NCBI RefSeq assembly: GCF_003332275.1
Contig: NZ_QOVA01000009.1
Coordinates: forward strand, 145,593-209,592
Direction of reading: 5' to 3'
DNA: 64,000 nucleotides
DNA from: Edaphovirga cremea
GTDB taxonomy: Bacteria > Pseudomonadota > Gammaproteobacteria > Enterobacterales > Enterobacteriaceae
The notes beneath the pieces are model-generated. The model ran no database searches and was not told where the DNA came from. It worked only from the letters and a program-made list of their open reading frames with translations. Made by a program: the position numbers and the translations under genes. Positions 39,335-48,809 of this stretch are shown here, piece by piece. How positions within the stretch are numbered: the stretch's first letter is position 1; each line of letters starts with the position of its first letter.

Positions 39335-39356
39335 AAATGTGATGCGCGTCACGAAA
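39335..39356. promoter_or_regulatory. predicted CRP binding site between tktA and loiP
   Basis: AAATGTGA-TGCGCG-TCACGAAA: the core TGTGA-N6-TCACA is matched except for the last base. It lies 84 bases before tktA and 136 before loiP, so it could affect either. Confidence 0.5.
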
Positions 39357-39491
39357 TAACTCACCGGGTCAAAGCTTCTTTTTCAGATGACTACTCTATA
39401 ACGCATTATGACAAACGGGTATCTTAACGCTACCTTTACGCACTATTTTTATCAGAAGACAAAACACTAACTATCCAAGGATGAGAGAACT

Positions 39492-40244
39492 ATGAAATTT
39501 CGCCCCACACTTCTGGCGCTAGGTGTAACCGCTTTATTGAGTGGTTGTCAGAATGTTAATACCAGCACATTGATGCAATCGGGTGCGCAGGCTTACCAGG
39601 CGGCCTCACTCAGTGATGCTGACGTAAAATCGCTGAGCGACCAATCCTGTGCTGAAATGGATAAACAGTCGAAAATTGCTCCAGCCAGCAGTAAATACAC
39701 TAAACGACTGAATAAAATTGCCACCGCTCTCGGTGACAACATCAATGGAACACCAGCCAACTATAAAGTCTACGAGACGAAAGATATCAATGCCTGGGCG
39801 ATGGCGAATGGCTGTATCCGCGTTTACAGCGGTCTGATGGACATGATGACCGATAACGAAGTCGAAGGCGTGCTGGGCCATGAAATGGGTCACGTTGCGC
39901 TGGGCCACACGCGCAAAGCGATGCAGGTTGCCTACGCCACGACCGCGGCACGCACTGCCGCAACATCAGTCGGTGGTGTGACTGCCAGCCTGTCGAAGTC
40001 GCAACTTGCCGATCTGGGTGAAAACCTGATCAACGCCCAGTTCTCGCAAAAACAGGAATCTGACGCTGATGACTTCTCTTTCGATCTGATGAAGAAACGC
40101 GGTATCAATCCAAGCGGTCTGGTGACCAGTTTCGAAAAACTGGCCAAAATGGATGCAGGGCGTGAAAGCAGCATGTTTGACTCTCACCCGGCTTCACAGG
40201 CTCGCGCCGACCATATCAAGGAACGTATTGCCGCTGGCAAATAA
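39492..40244 (+). CDS. loiP: outer-membrane M48 metalloprotease lipoprotein LoiP
   Basis: 250 aa. A lipoprotein signal peptide ends in the lipobox LLSGC (Cys 19). The Zn motif HEMGH is at residues 130-134 with the third ligand E in QESDADDFSF. The E. coli homologue YggG/LoiP is a low-osmolarity-induced protease that cleaves Phe-Phe sites and interacts with BepA and Era. It stands alone with its own terminator. Confidence 0.94.
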   Translation: MKFRPTLLALGVTALLSGCQNVNTSTLMQSGAQAYQAASLSDADVKSLSDQSCAEMDKQSKIAPASSKYTKRLNKIATALGDNINGTPANYKVYETKDINAWAMANGCIRVYSGLMDMMTDNEVEGVLGHEMGHVALGHTRKAMQVAYATTAARTAATSVGGVTASLSKSQLADLGENLINAQFSQKQESDADDFSFDLMKKRGINPSGLVTSFEKLAKMDAGRESSMFDSHPASQARADHIKERIAAGK

Positions 40245-40248
40245 TTCG

Positions 40249-40282
40249 CAACAGCTTTTTATTTCCAACAGCTTTTTATTTC
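40249..40282. repeat. 17-bp tandem duplication after loiP
   Basis: CAACAGCTTTTTATTTC occurs twice head to tail directly after the loiP stop, before the terminator. Confidence 0.85.
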
Positions 40283-40294
40283 CAACGAAAAGCG

Positions 40295-40323
40295 AAAAGC
40301 CCGTCCAGTGGACGGGCTTTTTT
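40295..40323 (+). terminator. terminator of loiP
   Basis: AAAAGCCCGTCCA-GT-GGACGGGCTTTTTT, a near-perfect palindrome with T tract. It may also serve yggL from the other side. Confidence 0.88.
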
Positions 40324-40363
40324 CAGTCAGGGGGACGATAAAACCGTCACCTGCCGTTAAGGC

Positions 40364-40690
40364 TTATTCCCACCAGATGTCGAACAGTTCACTGACTTCG
40401 ACGTTGGTCATACCGTGCGTTTCCAGCCATTTGGCGACCAGTACGCGATGCTCTTCGGTGCAATGGCCGATTTTCTGCAGGCAGATCAGACCTTCCCACT
40501 CCAAATAGCCGCCACCATCAAACGCCAGGCCATTTGGCTCGATAACTTCGTTGATGAACGTATCCAGTGTCGAATCAACATCGTCAACAGAGGTGCCTTC
40601 AGCAAAACGCCATTTAACGGCAAAACCCAATTCCTGAAATTCTTCAATGTGTAGCTTTTTACGTAAACGACGGCTGCGTTGTGTTGCCAT
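40364..40690 (-). CDS. yggL: YggL/DUF469 ribosome-associated protein
   Basis: 108 aa from ATG at 40690, sharing a base with the trmB stop (TAATG). It starts [13 protein letters not shown], a basic tail, followed by the compact DUF469 domain (ELGFAVKWRF, FIDEVIEPNGL-like). Homologues bind the large ribosomal subunit and affect assembly. Coupling with trmB places it in a translation-related operon. Confidence 0.92.
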   Translation of the reverse strand: MATQRSRRLRKKLHIEEFQELGFAVKWRFAEGTSVDDVDSTLDTFINEVIEPNGLAFDGGGYLEWEGLICLQKIGHCTEEHRVLVAKWLETHGMTNVEVSELFDIWWE

Positions 40691-41409
40691 TATTTGATCC
40701 TCGAAAACATTAAATCCCAAACTCCGTGGCCAAGGCGCTGGCCGCGGGCTTCAAATTTGGTCAGTGGACGCGACTCCGGTCGCGGAACGTAGTCATTGCT
40801 CTCGGAAAGGTTGCGGTAGCCAGCGATCTCATTCATCACTTCCAGCATATGCTCGGCATACTGTTCCCAATCCGTGGCCATGTGGAAAACCCCACCCGGT
40901 TTCAGCTTGCGTAAAACCAGCTCTGCAAAGGTCGTTTGCACAATACGGCGTTTGTTGTGACGTGCTTTGTGCCAGGGATCCGGGAAGAACAGTTGCACCA
41001 TATCCAGCGAATTGTCCGGGATCATATTCTCCAGAACTTCCACTGCGTCATGGCACATCACCCGCAAATTGCTGACACCCGCCTCGTGCGCCGAGCCCAG
41101 ACAGGCCCCAACTCCCGGTGAGTGCACTTCAATCCCCAAAAAGTTTTGCTGCGGGTTGCTCGCCGCCATCGTAACCAGCGACGCTCCCATACCAAAACCG
41201 ATCTCCAGCACGGTCGGTGCTTCACGGCCAAACAACGTCTGCAACTCGACCGGCGTAGTCTGATATTCCAGCCCCATTACCGGCCAGTAGCTATCCAGAG
41301 CCTGTTGCTGCCCCTTGGTCAGTCGGCCTTGACGGCGGACAAAACTGCGGATACGGCGCAGCGGGCGGCCGTTTTCATCGAATTCCGGTGAGATGACGTC
41401 ATTAATCAT
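40690..41409 (-). CDS. trmB: tRNA (guanine-N7)-methyltransferase
   Basis: 239 aa from ATG at 41409 ([10 protein letters not shown]). SAM-binding [11 protein letters not shown], the catalytic/anchor [23 protein letters not shown] and C-terminal [21 protein letters not shown] are the TrmB signatures. It makes m7G46 in tRNAs. It is divergent from mutY and upstream of yggL. Confidence 0.96.
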   Translation of the reverse strand: MINDVISPEFDENGRPLRRIRSFVRRQGRLTKGQQQALDSYWPVMGLEYQTTPVELQTLFGREAPTVLEIGFGMGASLVTMAASNPQQNFLGIEVHSPGVGACLGSAHEAGVSNLRVMCHDAVEVLENMIPDNSLDMVQLFFPDPWHKARHNKRRIVQTTFAELVLRKLKPGGVFHMATDWEQYAEHMLEVMNEIAGYRNLSESNDYVPRPESRPLTKFEARGQRLGHGVWDLMFSRIK

Positions 41410-41601
41410 AGTGCTTTTTATCTGTCTGGCTGTGATTGGGGAAAGGCGCATTATCCAAAGATAAGGTGCTTTAGCAAGCGCCGCGTCAATTAAGTGTGTT
41501 CTGCCGCGGTTCGCACCAAGAAAGTTCCGGTTTACAGCACCAGTACTCTGTGCTGGAATCGCAGGCTGACTTATTTACCTGCCGGATCCCGAAACCTGCC
41601 T

Positions 41602-42723
41602 ATGATGGAAGCGCAACAGTTCGCGCACGTGGTACTTGACTGGTACCAACGTTACGGCCGCAAGACCCTGCCGTGGCAGCTCGAAAAAACTCCTTATAAA
41701 GTATGGCTGTCCGAAGTCATGCTGCAACAGACTCAGGTTGCGACAGTCATTCCCTATTTCCAGCGTTTTATGGAGAAATTCCCCGACGTCAGTGCCCTTG
41801 CTGCCGCGCCGTTGGATGAAGTGCTGCACCTCTGGACCGGTTTGGGCTATTACGCCCGCGCCCGCAATCTGCATAAAGCGGCTCAAACCGTGGTTGAATT
41901 GCACGGCGGCGAGTTTCCAACCACCTTCGATGAAGTCGCGGCCCTGCCCGGTATTGGCCGTTCGACCGCGGGTGCCATCCTTTCCCTTTCGCTGGGACAG
42001 CATTTCCCCATTCTAGACGGCAACGTCAAACGGGTACTGGCCCGCTGTTATGCCATCGCGGGTTGGCCGGGCGAGAAAAAAGTCGAAAACCGGCTTTGGC
42101 AATTGAGCGAACAGGTCACACCGGCCAGTGGCGTAGAACAATTCAATCAGGCGATGATGGATTTGGGTGCCATGGTCTGTACGCGCAGCAAACCCAAATG
42201 CGAGCTCTGCCCGTTGAGCGGCGGTTGCATCGCTTATGCCCACCATAGCTGGCAGAACTATCCGGGCAAAAAGCCGAAGAAAACGCTGCCAGAAAAAACC
42301 GCCTGGTTTTTGCTTCTCCAACATGAGCAAGGCGTCTGGCTGGAGCAGCGTCCACCTGTAGGATTGTGGGGCGGGTTATTTTGCTTCCCGCAATTCACGA
42401 CCGAAGAAGAGATGCACCGATGGCTGGCCACACGCAATCTGGCCAGCCAAACTACGCACCAGCTCATCGCATTCCGCCATACATTCAGTCATTTCCATCT
42501 CGACATCGTGCCTGTCTGGTTAAATCTCTCATCCCGGAGCGGTTGCATGGATGAAGGCGCGGGTCTCTGGTATAACTTAGCGCAACCTCCGTCGGTGGGT
42601 CTCGCGGCCCCCGTCGAACGTCTGTTGACCCAATTGGCAAAACAGCAACCTACAGAACATCTATCCCCCAGTACGAAGGGGATATTATTCGGCGATAGCG
42701 CCGCAGATGAGGAATTAGCATGA
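41602..42723 (+). CDS. mutY: adenine DNA glycosylase MutY
   Basis: 373 aa from the first of two adjacent ATG codons (41602). It removes A mispaired with 8-oxoG. Helix-hairpin-helix [12 protein letters not shown], catalytic Asp in [10 protein letters not shown], the 4Fe-4S cluster cysteines in [17 protein letters not shown], and a C-terminal NUDIX-like recognition domain are visible. It has about 20 extra C-terminal residues compared with E. coli. It overlaps yggX by ATGA. Confidence 0.96.
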   Translation: MMEAQQFAHVVLDWYQRYGRKTLPWQLEKTPYKVWLSEVMLQQTQVATVIPYFQRFMEKFPDVSALAAAPLDEVLHLWTGLGYYARARNLHKAAQTVVELHGGEFPTTFDEVAALPGIGRSTAGAILSLSLGQHFPILDGNVKRVLARCYAIAGWPGEKKVENRLWQLSEQVTPASGVEQFNQAMMDLGAMVCTRSKPKCELCPLSGGCIAYAHHSWQNYPGKKPKKTLPEKTAWFLLLQHEQGVWLEQRPPVGLWGGLFCFPQFTTEEEMHRWLATRNLASQTTHQLIAFRHTFSHFHLDIVPVWLNLSSRSGCMDEGAGLWYNLAQPPSVGLAAPVERLLTQLAKQQPTEHLSPSTKGILFGDSAADEELA

Positions 42724-42992
42724 GCAGAACGATTTTTTGCACTTTTTTAAAACGTGACGCCGAAGGTCAGGATTTCCAGCTCTATCCCGGTGAGATTGGC
42801 AAACGTATTTACAACGAAATCTCCAAAGAAGCCTGGGCGCAATGGCAATCCAAACAGACCATGCTGATTAACGAGAAAAAACTCAGCATGATGAATGTTG
42901 ATGACCGCAAACTGCTGGAAAAAGAGATGATCAATTTCCTGTTTGAAGGGCAGGATGTCCATATCGAAGGATACACCCCTCCGAGTAAATAG
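42720..42992 (+). CDS. yggX: Fe(II) trafficking protein YggX
   Basis: 90 aa, start overlapping the mutY stop by four bases. It opens [16 protein letters not shown] with the conserved Cys7. The protein guards Fe-S clusters from oxidation; SoxS-regulated in E. coli. It is in the mutY-yggX-mltC operon and its coupling to MutY, an Fe-S enzyme, is conserved. Confidence 0.95.
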   Translation: MSRTIFCTFLKRDAEGQDFQLYPGEIGKRIYNEISKEAWAQWQSKQTMLINEKKLSMMNVDDRKLLEKEMINFLFEGQDVHIEGYTPPSK

Positions 42993-43058
42993 ACCTGTTC
43001 GACTCACTTTTTCAGGGTCACATTGACCCTGTTCTTTCATCATGGTACGGCTTGTAAG

Positions 43059-44138
43059 ATGAAGAAAATTTTAGCGTTACTGGTTATTGCGCCGTTGCTG
43101 GTTTCCTGTTCCGGCAACAAAAGCGAAGAAGCAAATGAAGCCTTTATCAAAGATACCAACGCCTTCGATATTCTGATGGGCCAGTTTGCCCACAACATCG
43201 AGAATATCTGGGGGATGAATGAAGTCCTGATCGCGGGTCCGAAAGATTACGTAAAATATACCGACCAGTATCAGACGCGTAGCCACATCAACTTTGATGC
43301 CGGTACGATTACCATTGAAACCATTGCCGGGACCGATCCGGCGGCGCATTTGCGCCAGGCGATCATTACCACCCTGTTGATCGGCGACGATCCGGGGTCT
43401 ATCGATCTCTATTCCGATGCCAACGATATCCAGATCAGCAAAGAGCCGTTCCTCTATGGTCAGGTGCTGGACAACAACGGCCAGCCGATCCGTTGGGAAT
43501 GGCGCGCCGCACACTTTGCCGATTACCTGTTGCAGACCCGGATGAAGAGCCGCACCTCAGGCTTGCACGTTATCTGGTCGGTAACGATGCAACTGGTACC
43601 GAACCATCTTGATAAACGTGCCCATAAATATTTGCCAATGGTTCGCAAGGCGTCTGAAAGGTACGGTGTCGAGGAGTCGTTGATTCTGGCCATCATGCAG
43701 ACCGAATCGAGCTTTAACCCGTATGCCGTCAGTAATTCCGATGCACTGGGGCTGATGCAGGTTGTACAGCACTCCGCAGGTGTCGATGTGTTTAAATCAA
43801 AAGGCAAATGGGGCAAACCAAGCCGCAGTTATCTGTTTGATCCAGAAAACAATATTGATACCGGTACGGCTTATCTGGCGATATTGCAGAATAGCTATCT
43901 GGGTGGCATCAATAACGCCACATCGCGTCGTTATGCAGTCATTACCGCGTATAACGGCGGTGCGGGCAGCGTATTGCGGGTGTTCTCCAGCGACAAGAAC
44001 CGGGCATTCAGTATTATCAATAACATGGCACCGGGAGATGTCTACAGCACGCTGACCACCAAACATCCGTCTGGTGAATCGCGCCGCTATCTTGGAAAGG
44101 TCAATACTGCGCAGAAAACCTATCGCCGCAGCAACTGA
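43059..44138 (+). CDS. mltC: membrane-bound lytic murein transglycosylase C
   Basis: 359 aa from ATG at 43059. Lipobox LLVSC (Cys16). N-terminal DUF3393-type domain, then the SLT domain with catalytic Glu in [13 protein letters not shown] and [13 protein letters not shown]. It cleaves glycan strands of peptidoglycan at the inner face of the outer membrane. It is third in the mutY-yggX-mltC set and is convergent with speC over a shared terminator. Confidence 0.95.
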   Translation: MKKILALLVIAPLLVSCSGNKSEEANEAFIKDTNAFDILMGQFAHNIENIWGMNEVLIAGPKDYVKYTDQYQTRSHINFDAGTITIETIAGTDPAAHLRQAIITTLLIGDDPGSIDLYSDANDIQISKEPFLYGQVLDNNGQPIRWEWRAAHFADYLLQTRMKSRTSGLHVIWSVTMQLVPNHLDKRAHKYLPMVRKASERYGVEESLILAIMQTESSFNPYAVSNSDALGLMQVVQHSAGVDVFKSKGKWGKPSRSYLFDPENNIDTGTAYLAILQNSYLGGINNATSRRYAVITAYNGGAGSVLRVFSSDKNRAFSIINNMAPGDVYSTLTTKHPSGESRRYLGKVNTAQKTYRRSN

Positions 44139-44161
44139 TCGATGTTAGGCAAAAATCATAG

Positions 44162-44203
44162 AAAAAAGGGCCACAGTGCATCACGCTGTGGCCCTTTTCT
44201 TTT
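44162..44203. terminator. bidirectional terminator between mltC and speC
   Basis: AAAAGGGCCACAG - loop - CTGTGGCCCTTTTCTTTTT, a 13-bp stem between convergent genes. Confidence 0.9.
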
Positions 44204-44218
44204 TCGTTGCAGCCGTTA

Positions 44219-46378
44219 TTACGCGATCACATATCCCATGATGCGCTTCCAGCCGATCGGTTTTTTCTCAACATAGACGCCCTGCAATTCGGGAGAGAAG
44301 CCCGGCAATAGGTTGATACCCTCTTCCAACGCCAGGAAATAGCGTTGAACCGCCCCGCCCCAAACTTCACCCGGAACAACGCAGAGCACGCCAGGAGGAT
44401 AAGGCAGCGCCCCTTCCGCCGCGATGCGACCTTCGGCCTCACCGATGGGAATCAGCTCTACGTTATCGCGAATAAATTCACTGTGCGCATCCTGAGTATT
44501 CATCGCCACCACTGGCAAGCCCGTTTCACGGAACATCTCTTTCTGCAGTTGCTTAACGTCGAAACTGACGTAGAGATTGTGCATCTCCTGACAGAGTTGG
44601 CGCAGGGTATAGCCGCGATAACGCTCTTCATTTTTACGATAAACCGTTGGCAACACCTCTTCCAGCGGCGCATCTTCCGCGACAAAACGCTCGAAGCGGG
44701 CAATCTCTGCCACCAGATGCGCCATCTTGGCCGGGCTTTCTGCCGGAGTCAGCAGGAACAGGATCGAATTCAGATCGCATTTTTCCGGCACGATGCCGTT
44801 TTCACGCAAATAGTTGGCGAGGATCGTCGCCGGAATACCAAACTCGGTGTATTTCCCGGTCGCAGCATCAATGCCCGGCGTCGTCAGCAGCAATTTGCAG
44901 GGATCGACAAAGTACTGATGCTCGGCATAGCCGTCAAAGGCGTGCCATTTCTCACCCGGTACAAAATCAAAGAACCGCACATCGTTAGCCATCAGATCGG
45001 TGTCATGATCCTGCCAGGCTTTGCCATCGACCACCGGCGGAACGAAAGGCAAAATCATGCTACAGCGATCGAGCAGCATCTTGCGCGCTTCTATGCCGAT
45101 TTTGACGCACTCCATCCACATATGCCGACCACTGCTGCCCGCATGCATTTTGGCGTTAACGTCCAGCGCAGCAAATAGCGGGTAAAACGGGCTCGTCGAT
45201 GCATGCAGCATAAACGCATTGTTCAGTTTCTTATGGCTGCAATGGCGCTTCTGCCCTTTGATATGATTGTCTTTTTTATGAATCTGCGAGGTCTGCGAAA
45301 AACCGGCCTGCTGCTTATGCACGGATTGGGTCACAATGATGCCCGGATCGTTTTCATTCAGATCCAGCAACAGTGGCGAACACTGTTCCATCATAGGGAT
45401 GAATTGTTCGTATCCGACCCAGGCAGAATCGAACAGGATGTAATCACATAAGTGACCGATCTTATCCACCACCTGACGGGCGTTATAAATGGTGCCGTCA
45501 TAAGTGCCCAACTGAATAATTGCCAAACGGAACGGACGCTTTTCCTCGGCCCTTTGCGGATCAACCTGTTGAATCTGTTTCCGTAAATAGCGCTCATCAA
45601 AACAGTGCGCATCAATACCGCCAATAAAACCAAATGGATTACGCGCAGTTTCCAGATAGACCGGCGTCGCACCCGCCTTAATCAGTGCGCCATGATGGTT
45701 TGATTTATGGTTGTTACGATCAAACAGCACCAGATCGCCGCGCGTGAGGAGCGCATTGCATACCACTTTGTTGGCCGCAGAGGTGCCGTTCAGAACGAAA
45801 TAGGTTTTATCGGCGCTGAATACTTTGGCCGCATGCTTCTGCGCGTCTTTGGCCGATCCTTCATGAATCAGCAGATCGCCCAGTTTCACGTCGGCATTAC
45901 ACATGTCTGAACGGAAAATGTTCTCACCGTAGAAATCAAAAAACTGTTTTCCCGCCGGATGACGACGGAAAAATTCCCCACCCTGATGCCCCGGACAAGC
46001 GAAGGTGGAGTTCTCCATCTCGACATATTTTTTCAGCGTGTCAAAGAAAGGCGGGAATAGCGACGCCTGATAGTCTTGCGCTGCCGCTTCCAACTGGGCG
46101 GCATAAAAAGCCTGATTGACATCGGACAGGGACAACACCCCTTTCAGGCGTGGCAAATGCTCGGCGGAGATCTGTTCATTTCCCGCCACAGCGACAAACG
46201 CAGGAATACCAAAACCGTTGCTTTGCAGCGAGGCCAATCTGCCATTGCCGAGATCGTCGGCAGAGACGACGATAGCCGCCACATCGGTGTAATCGGCCAA
46301 GTCCAGCGTGACGACTTCACGCAGGGAATCCAGTCGTGAAACGATACTGGCGCTTGCTGCTATTTTTAGTTGTTTCAT
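44219..46378 (-). CDS. speC: ornithine decarboxylase, biosynthetic
   Basis: 719 aa from ATG at 46378 (MKQLKIAASASIV). It is a large fold-I PLP decarboxylase of the SpeC/SpeF/AdiA family: N-terminal wing domain, PLP domain with the Schiff-base Lys in VTQSVHKQQAGFSQTSQIHKK, and a C-terminal domain ending in PGEVWGGAVQRYFLALEEG. It makes putrescine from ornithine. Location beside mltC is that of E. coli speC. The long upstream region carries small reading frames that may regulate it. The ornithine produced by the neighbouring deiminase operon is its substrate. Confidence 0.94.
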   Translation of the reverse strand: MKQLKIAASASIVSRLDSLREVVTLDLADYTDVAAIVVSADDLGNGRLASLQSNGFGIPAFVAVAGNEQISAEHLPRLKGVLSLSDVNQAFYAAQLEAAAQDYQASLFPPFFDTLKKYVEMENSTFACPGHQGGEFFRRHPAGKQFFDFYGENIFRSDMCNADVKLGDLLIHEGSAKDAQKHAAKVFSADKTYFVLNGTSAANKVVCNALLTRGDLVLFDRNNHKSNHHGALIKAGATPVYLETARNPFGFIGGIDAHCFDERYLRKQIQQVDPQRAEEKRPFRLAIIQLGTYDGTIYNARQVVDKIGHLCDYILFDSAWVGYEQFIPMMEQCSPLLLDLNENDPGIIVTQSVHKQQAGFSQTSQIHKKDNHIKGQKRHCSHKKLNNAFMLHASTSPFYPLFAALDVNAKMHAGSSGRHMWMECVKIGIEARKMLLDRCSMILPFVPPVVDGKAWQDHDTDLMANDVRFFDFVPGEKWHAFDGYAEHQYFVDPCKLLLTTPGIDAATGKYTEFGIPATILANYLRENGIVPEKCDLNSILFLLTPAESPAKMAHLVAEIARFERFVAEDAPLEEVLPTVYRKNEERYRGYTLRQLCQEMHNLYVSFDVKQLQKEMFRETGLPVVAMNTQDAHSEFIRDNVELIPIGEAEGRIAAEGALPYPPGVLCVVPGEVWGGAVQRYFLALEEGINLLPGFSPELQGVYVEKKPIGWKRIMGYVIA

Positions 46379-46442
46379 ATTACTGACTCTCAAACGGTTA
46401 AGGATGAGGGTGTGCCAAATCGGCACGAAGAGAGATAACGCG

Positions 46443-46511
46443 TCAGTAGCGGCGGCGGTTATCCCGGCAAAGTGACATCATCATCTGCGGATTTCGCCAG
46501 CAAGCGTTCAT
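46443..46511 (-). CDS. possible leader peptide upstream of speC (22 aa)
   Basis: Frame ATG (46511) to TGA (46443), 22 codons, starting MNACWRNPQMMMSLC and ending DNRRRY. It ends 64 bases before the speC start. Its ATG overlaps the stop of another short frame (TGATG at 46513-46509), a translational-coupling arrangement. Three adjacent CGC arginine codons near the end are the type of run seen in stalling leaders. No clear ribosome site. It could be fortuitous. Confidence 0.35.
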   Translation of the reverse strand: MNACWRNPQMMMSLCRDNRRRY

Positions 46512-46561
46512 CAGGCGCGAAAGTCGCGGCCAGATTGACGTTGGATAACTGGGCTCAGCAC
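46511..46561 (-). CDS. possible upstream short frame coupled to the speC leader
   Basis: From GTG (46561) to TGA (46513-46511), 16 codons reading VLSPVIQRQSGRDFRA. The frame stays open further upstream for about 17 codons without an ATG (ends in TDVYLT before the GTG). Its stop overlaps the start of the 22-codon frame. Weak start, no good ribosome site. Confidence 0.25.
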   Translation of the reverse strand: MLSPVIQRQSGRDFRA

Positions 46562-47437
46562 CGTCAGATAGACATCAGTAAAATCAGAGGGACGCTCTGT
46601 TTTTAATAATGCCTAACAGCGAGCAAACGGTGGCCTTACCGCATGGAAGGAGCTGACAAAACGTAAAGGCTGGAAACACGAACGCCATGACACGATACCC
46701 TTATCATTTTTTCGGTCATCAGGAGATGCCCGCTGCACTGGTAACCAGCGCGATGTAATAAGCCTGTCATACCGCAACCTCATGGGGTGTCGCGTTAAAT
46801 GCGAGGAGTCAAAATTTGCGCAATGATTGCATGTTTTTTTCGGGGGTTCAAGCAACAATCCGCCCCTGGAAAGAGGGGGATTCCCACTGGCATAAAATGA
46901 CTAACTATTCTTGCCAGGCGCCTGCCGTCGCGACCATGAGCGGAATACTATGCACGTAAAGTGAATAGCCAATGATTTCAATAAATTCCCGCTGATGGCA
47001 AGTCTTTCAGCTCATTCCCTTTTTTAATTTGCCAGGGGCAATGGTCACAATTCATGACTCTCGCTTCGTGTCTGCTTTAACGCATAAAATTCCCACCTGC
47101 AAAAATACTCTGCCGATATAAACTCTCCCATAACGCATAAATACGTATATCTATCTTCAGTTAAAATATAAAATTCATTAAAAACAACGAGATAATTAAA
47201 TGTTATTTTAAGCGGAATTATCCATCACTTGGCAATAAATGGAATTCAACGCAGTAAATCCACATATCCATTCAGTCATGGATTTATATCCATTCACTAA
47301 ACAATGACGCTTATCAAATAACAGAATAATTACCGCAATAAATAATCCATGCGTGATCGCGATCGCTTTTGAGAAACTGCCCCTCGTTAATATAGCCGCC
47401 ATCGCAACGACCTGAACGAAAACGCAATTCAACTTTC
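46562..47437. other. long intergenic region between speC and the arginine deiminase operon
   Basis: About 0.9 kb between divergent speC and arcA. The left part must contain the speC promoter; the right part (from about 47100) is very AT-rich, as is usual before enterobacterial catabolic operons. Two frames of 74-81 codons on the minus strand have no ribosome site and no recognisable family, and I do not call them. Confidence 0.5.
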
Positions 47438-47458
47438 ATTGAATAATCTTTATTCAAT
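47438..47458. promoter_or_regulatory. perfect dyad upstream of arcA
   Basis: ATTGAATAA-TCT-TTATTCAAT, a 9-bp perfect inverted repeat 57 bases before the arcA start. The half-sites contain TGAAT/ATTCA as in ARG boxes but with a spacing of 7 instead of 4 bases. It is a candidate site for the operon's own ArgR-like regulator. Confidence 0.45.
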
Positions 47459-47514
47459 CAGGGATCCTTGCACCTTTTATTTATGTACCTTTAAATATCG
47501 AGGCTAAAATAAAT

Positions 47515-48735
47515 ATGCTAAATAATTATGTAGGTTCTGAAATAGGTCAACTCCGACGCGTAATGCTGCACCGTCCAAATTTGAGTTTAAAACACCTCAC
47601 GCCCTCTAATTGCCAGGAACTATTATTTGATGATGTACTTTCTGTCGAACGTGCAGGACAAGAGCATGACATATTTTCTGCAACACTAAGAAATGAGAAT
47701 GTAGAAGTTTTATTGCTCACCGATCTCCTGACGCAAACGCTGGAAATCAGCGAGGCAAAAGAGTGGCTGCTGACGACTCAGGTGTCGGATTTCCGGCTGG
47801 GACCTTCCTTTGCCCTTGATATCCGCGGCTGGCTGCGGACGATGGCTAACCGGGAGCTGGCGCGGATCCTGACGGGGGGCCTGACCTACAGCGAAGTACC
47901 GGCAGGGTTCAGCAATATGGTTGTTGATACCCACAGCCCAACCGACTTTATTATGAAGCCGCTGCCTAATCACCTGTTCACTCGTGATACATCCTGTTGG
48001 ATATATAACGGTGTATCAATCAATCCGATGGCAAAAGAAGCCCGACGACGCGAAACTAATAATTTACGTGCCATATATCGCTGGCATCCATTATTCGCCG
48101 GACAGGACTTTATAAAATATTTTGGCGATGAGACGCTTAATTACGATCATGCCACGCTGGAAGGTGGCGATGTATTGGTTATTGGTCGTGGCTGCGTATT
48201 AATTGGTATGTCGGAGAGAACAACACCACAGGGTGTTGAGTTTCTCGCTCAATCTTTATTCAAACATCATCAGGCCAAACAGGTAATAGCGCTGGAATTA
48301 CCTAAACATCGTTCCTGTATGCATCTCGATACCGTGATGACTCACGTCGATATTAATAAATTCTCGGTCTATCCCGAAGTGGTTAAAAAAGAGAATGCCT
48401 GCTGGAGCCTGACACCCAATGGCACGGGCGGCCTGACGACCACGGAGGAGCCACATTTCCTGAAGGCCATCGAAAAAGCACTCGATATAGATCACATCGA
48501 ATTAATCACCACCGGCGGTGATGTGTTCGAGGCCGAGCGCGAGCAGTGGAACGATGCCAATAACGTGCTGGCCGTGCGCCCCGGCGTGGTGATCGGTTAT
48601 GAGCGCAACACCTTTACCAACGAGAAGTATGACAAAGCGGGCATTACCGTACTGCCGATCCCCGGTGACGAACTTGGTCGCGGTCGGGGCGGCGCACGCT
48701 GTATGAGTTGCCCGCTGCAACGCGATGACATTTAA
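47515..48735 (+). CDS. arcA: arginine deiminase
   Basis: 406 aa. It hydrolyses arginine to citrulline and ammonia. The guanidino-modifying fold signature residues are present: FTRDTSCWI (near 155), [22 protein letters not shown] and the nucleophile Cys396 in [13 protein letters not shown] at the C-terminus. First gene of arcA-arcC-arcB-arcD-argR-like, the same set and order as the Salmonella STM4467-4463 cluster. Ribosome site ATCGAGGC upstream. Confidence 0.96.
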   Translation: MLNNYVGSEIGQLRRVMLHRPNLSLKHLTPSNCQELLFDDVLSVERAGQEHDIFSATLRNENVEVLLLTDLLTQTLEISEAKEWLLTTQVSDFRLGPSFALDIRGWLRTMANRELARILTGGLTYSEVPAGFSNMVVDTHSPTDFIMKPLPNHLFTRDTSCWIYNGVSINPMAKEARRRETNNLRAIYRWHPLFAGQDFIKYFGDETLNYDHATLEGGDVLVIGRGCVLIGMSERTTPQGVEFLAQSLFKHHQAKQVIALELPKHRSCMHLDTVMTHVDINKFSVYPEVVKKENACWSLTPNGTGGLTTTEEPHFLKAIEKALDIDHIELITTGGDVFEAEREQWNDANNVLAVRPGVVIGYERNTFTNEKYDKAGITVLPIPGDELGRGRGGARCMSCPLQRDDI

Positions 48736-48755
48736 CTTCACGGGAATACTTCATC

Positions 48756-48809
48756 ATGAACAAAACGCTAACCATGAACAACACGTTAGCCCTGAACAAA
48801 ACGTCACCC
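48756..48809 (+). repeat. three 18-bp tandem repeats at the start of arcC
   Basis: ATGAACAAAACGCTAACC, ATGAACAACACGTTAGCC and CTGAACAAAACGTCACCC in tandem, with a fourth partial unit CTGAAAAAACC. Two of the units begin with ATG in frame. Confidence 0.8.

Noticed and set aside
40249..40282. Tandem 17-bp duplication after loiP as a functional element
   Set aside because: It lies between stop codon and terminator and looks like simple replication slippage.
46613..46858. 81-codon frame upstream of speC
   Set aside because: No start signal, arginine- and cysteine-rich random look, no family.
47208..47432. 74-codon hydrophobic frame upstream of arcA
   Set aside because: It lies in very AT-rich promoter DNA, without a ribosome site; hydrophobicity follows from base composition.
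47438..47458. Standard ARG box
   Set aside because: Half-sites fit but spacing is 7 bases where ArgR needs 4, so I list it only as a dyad.
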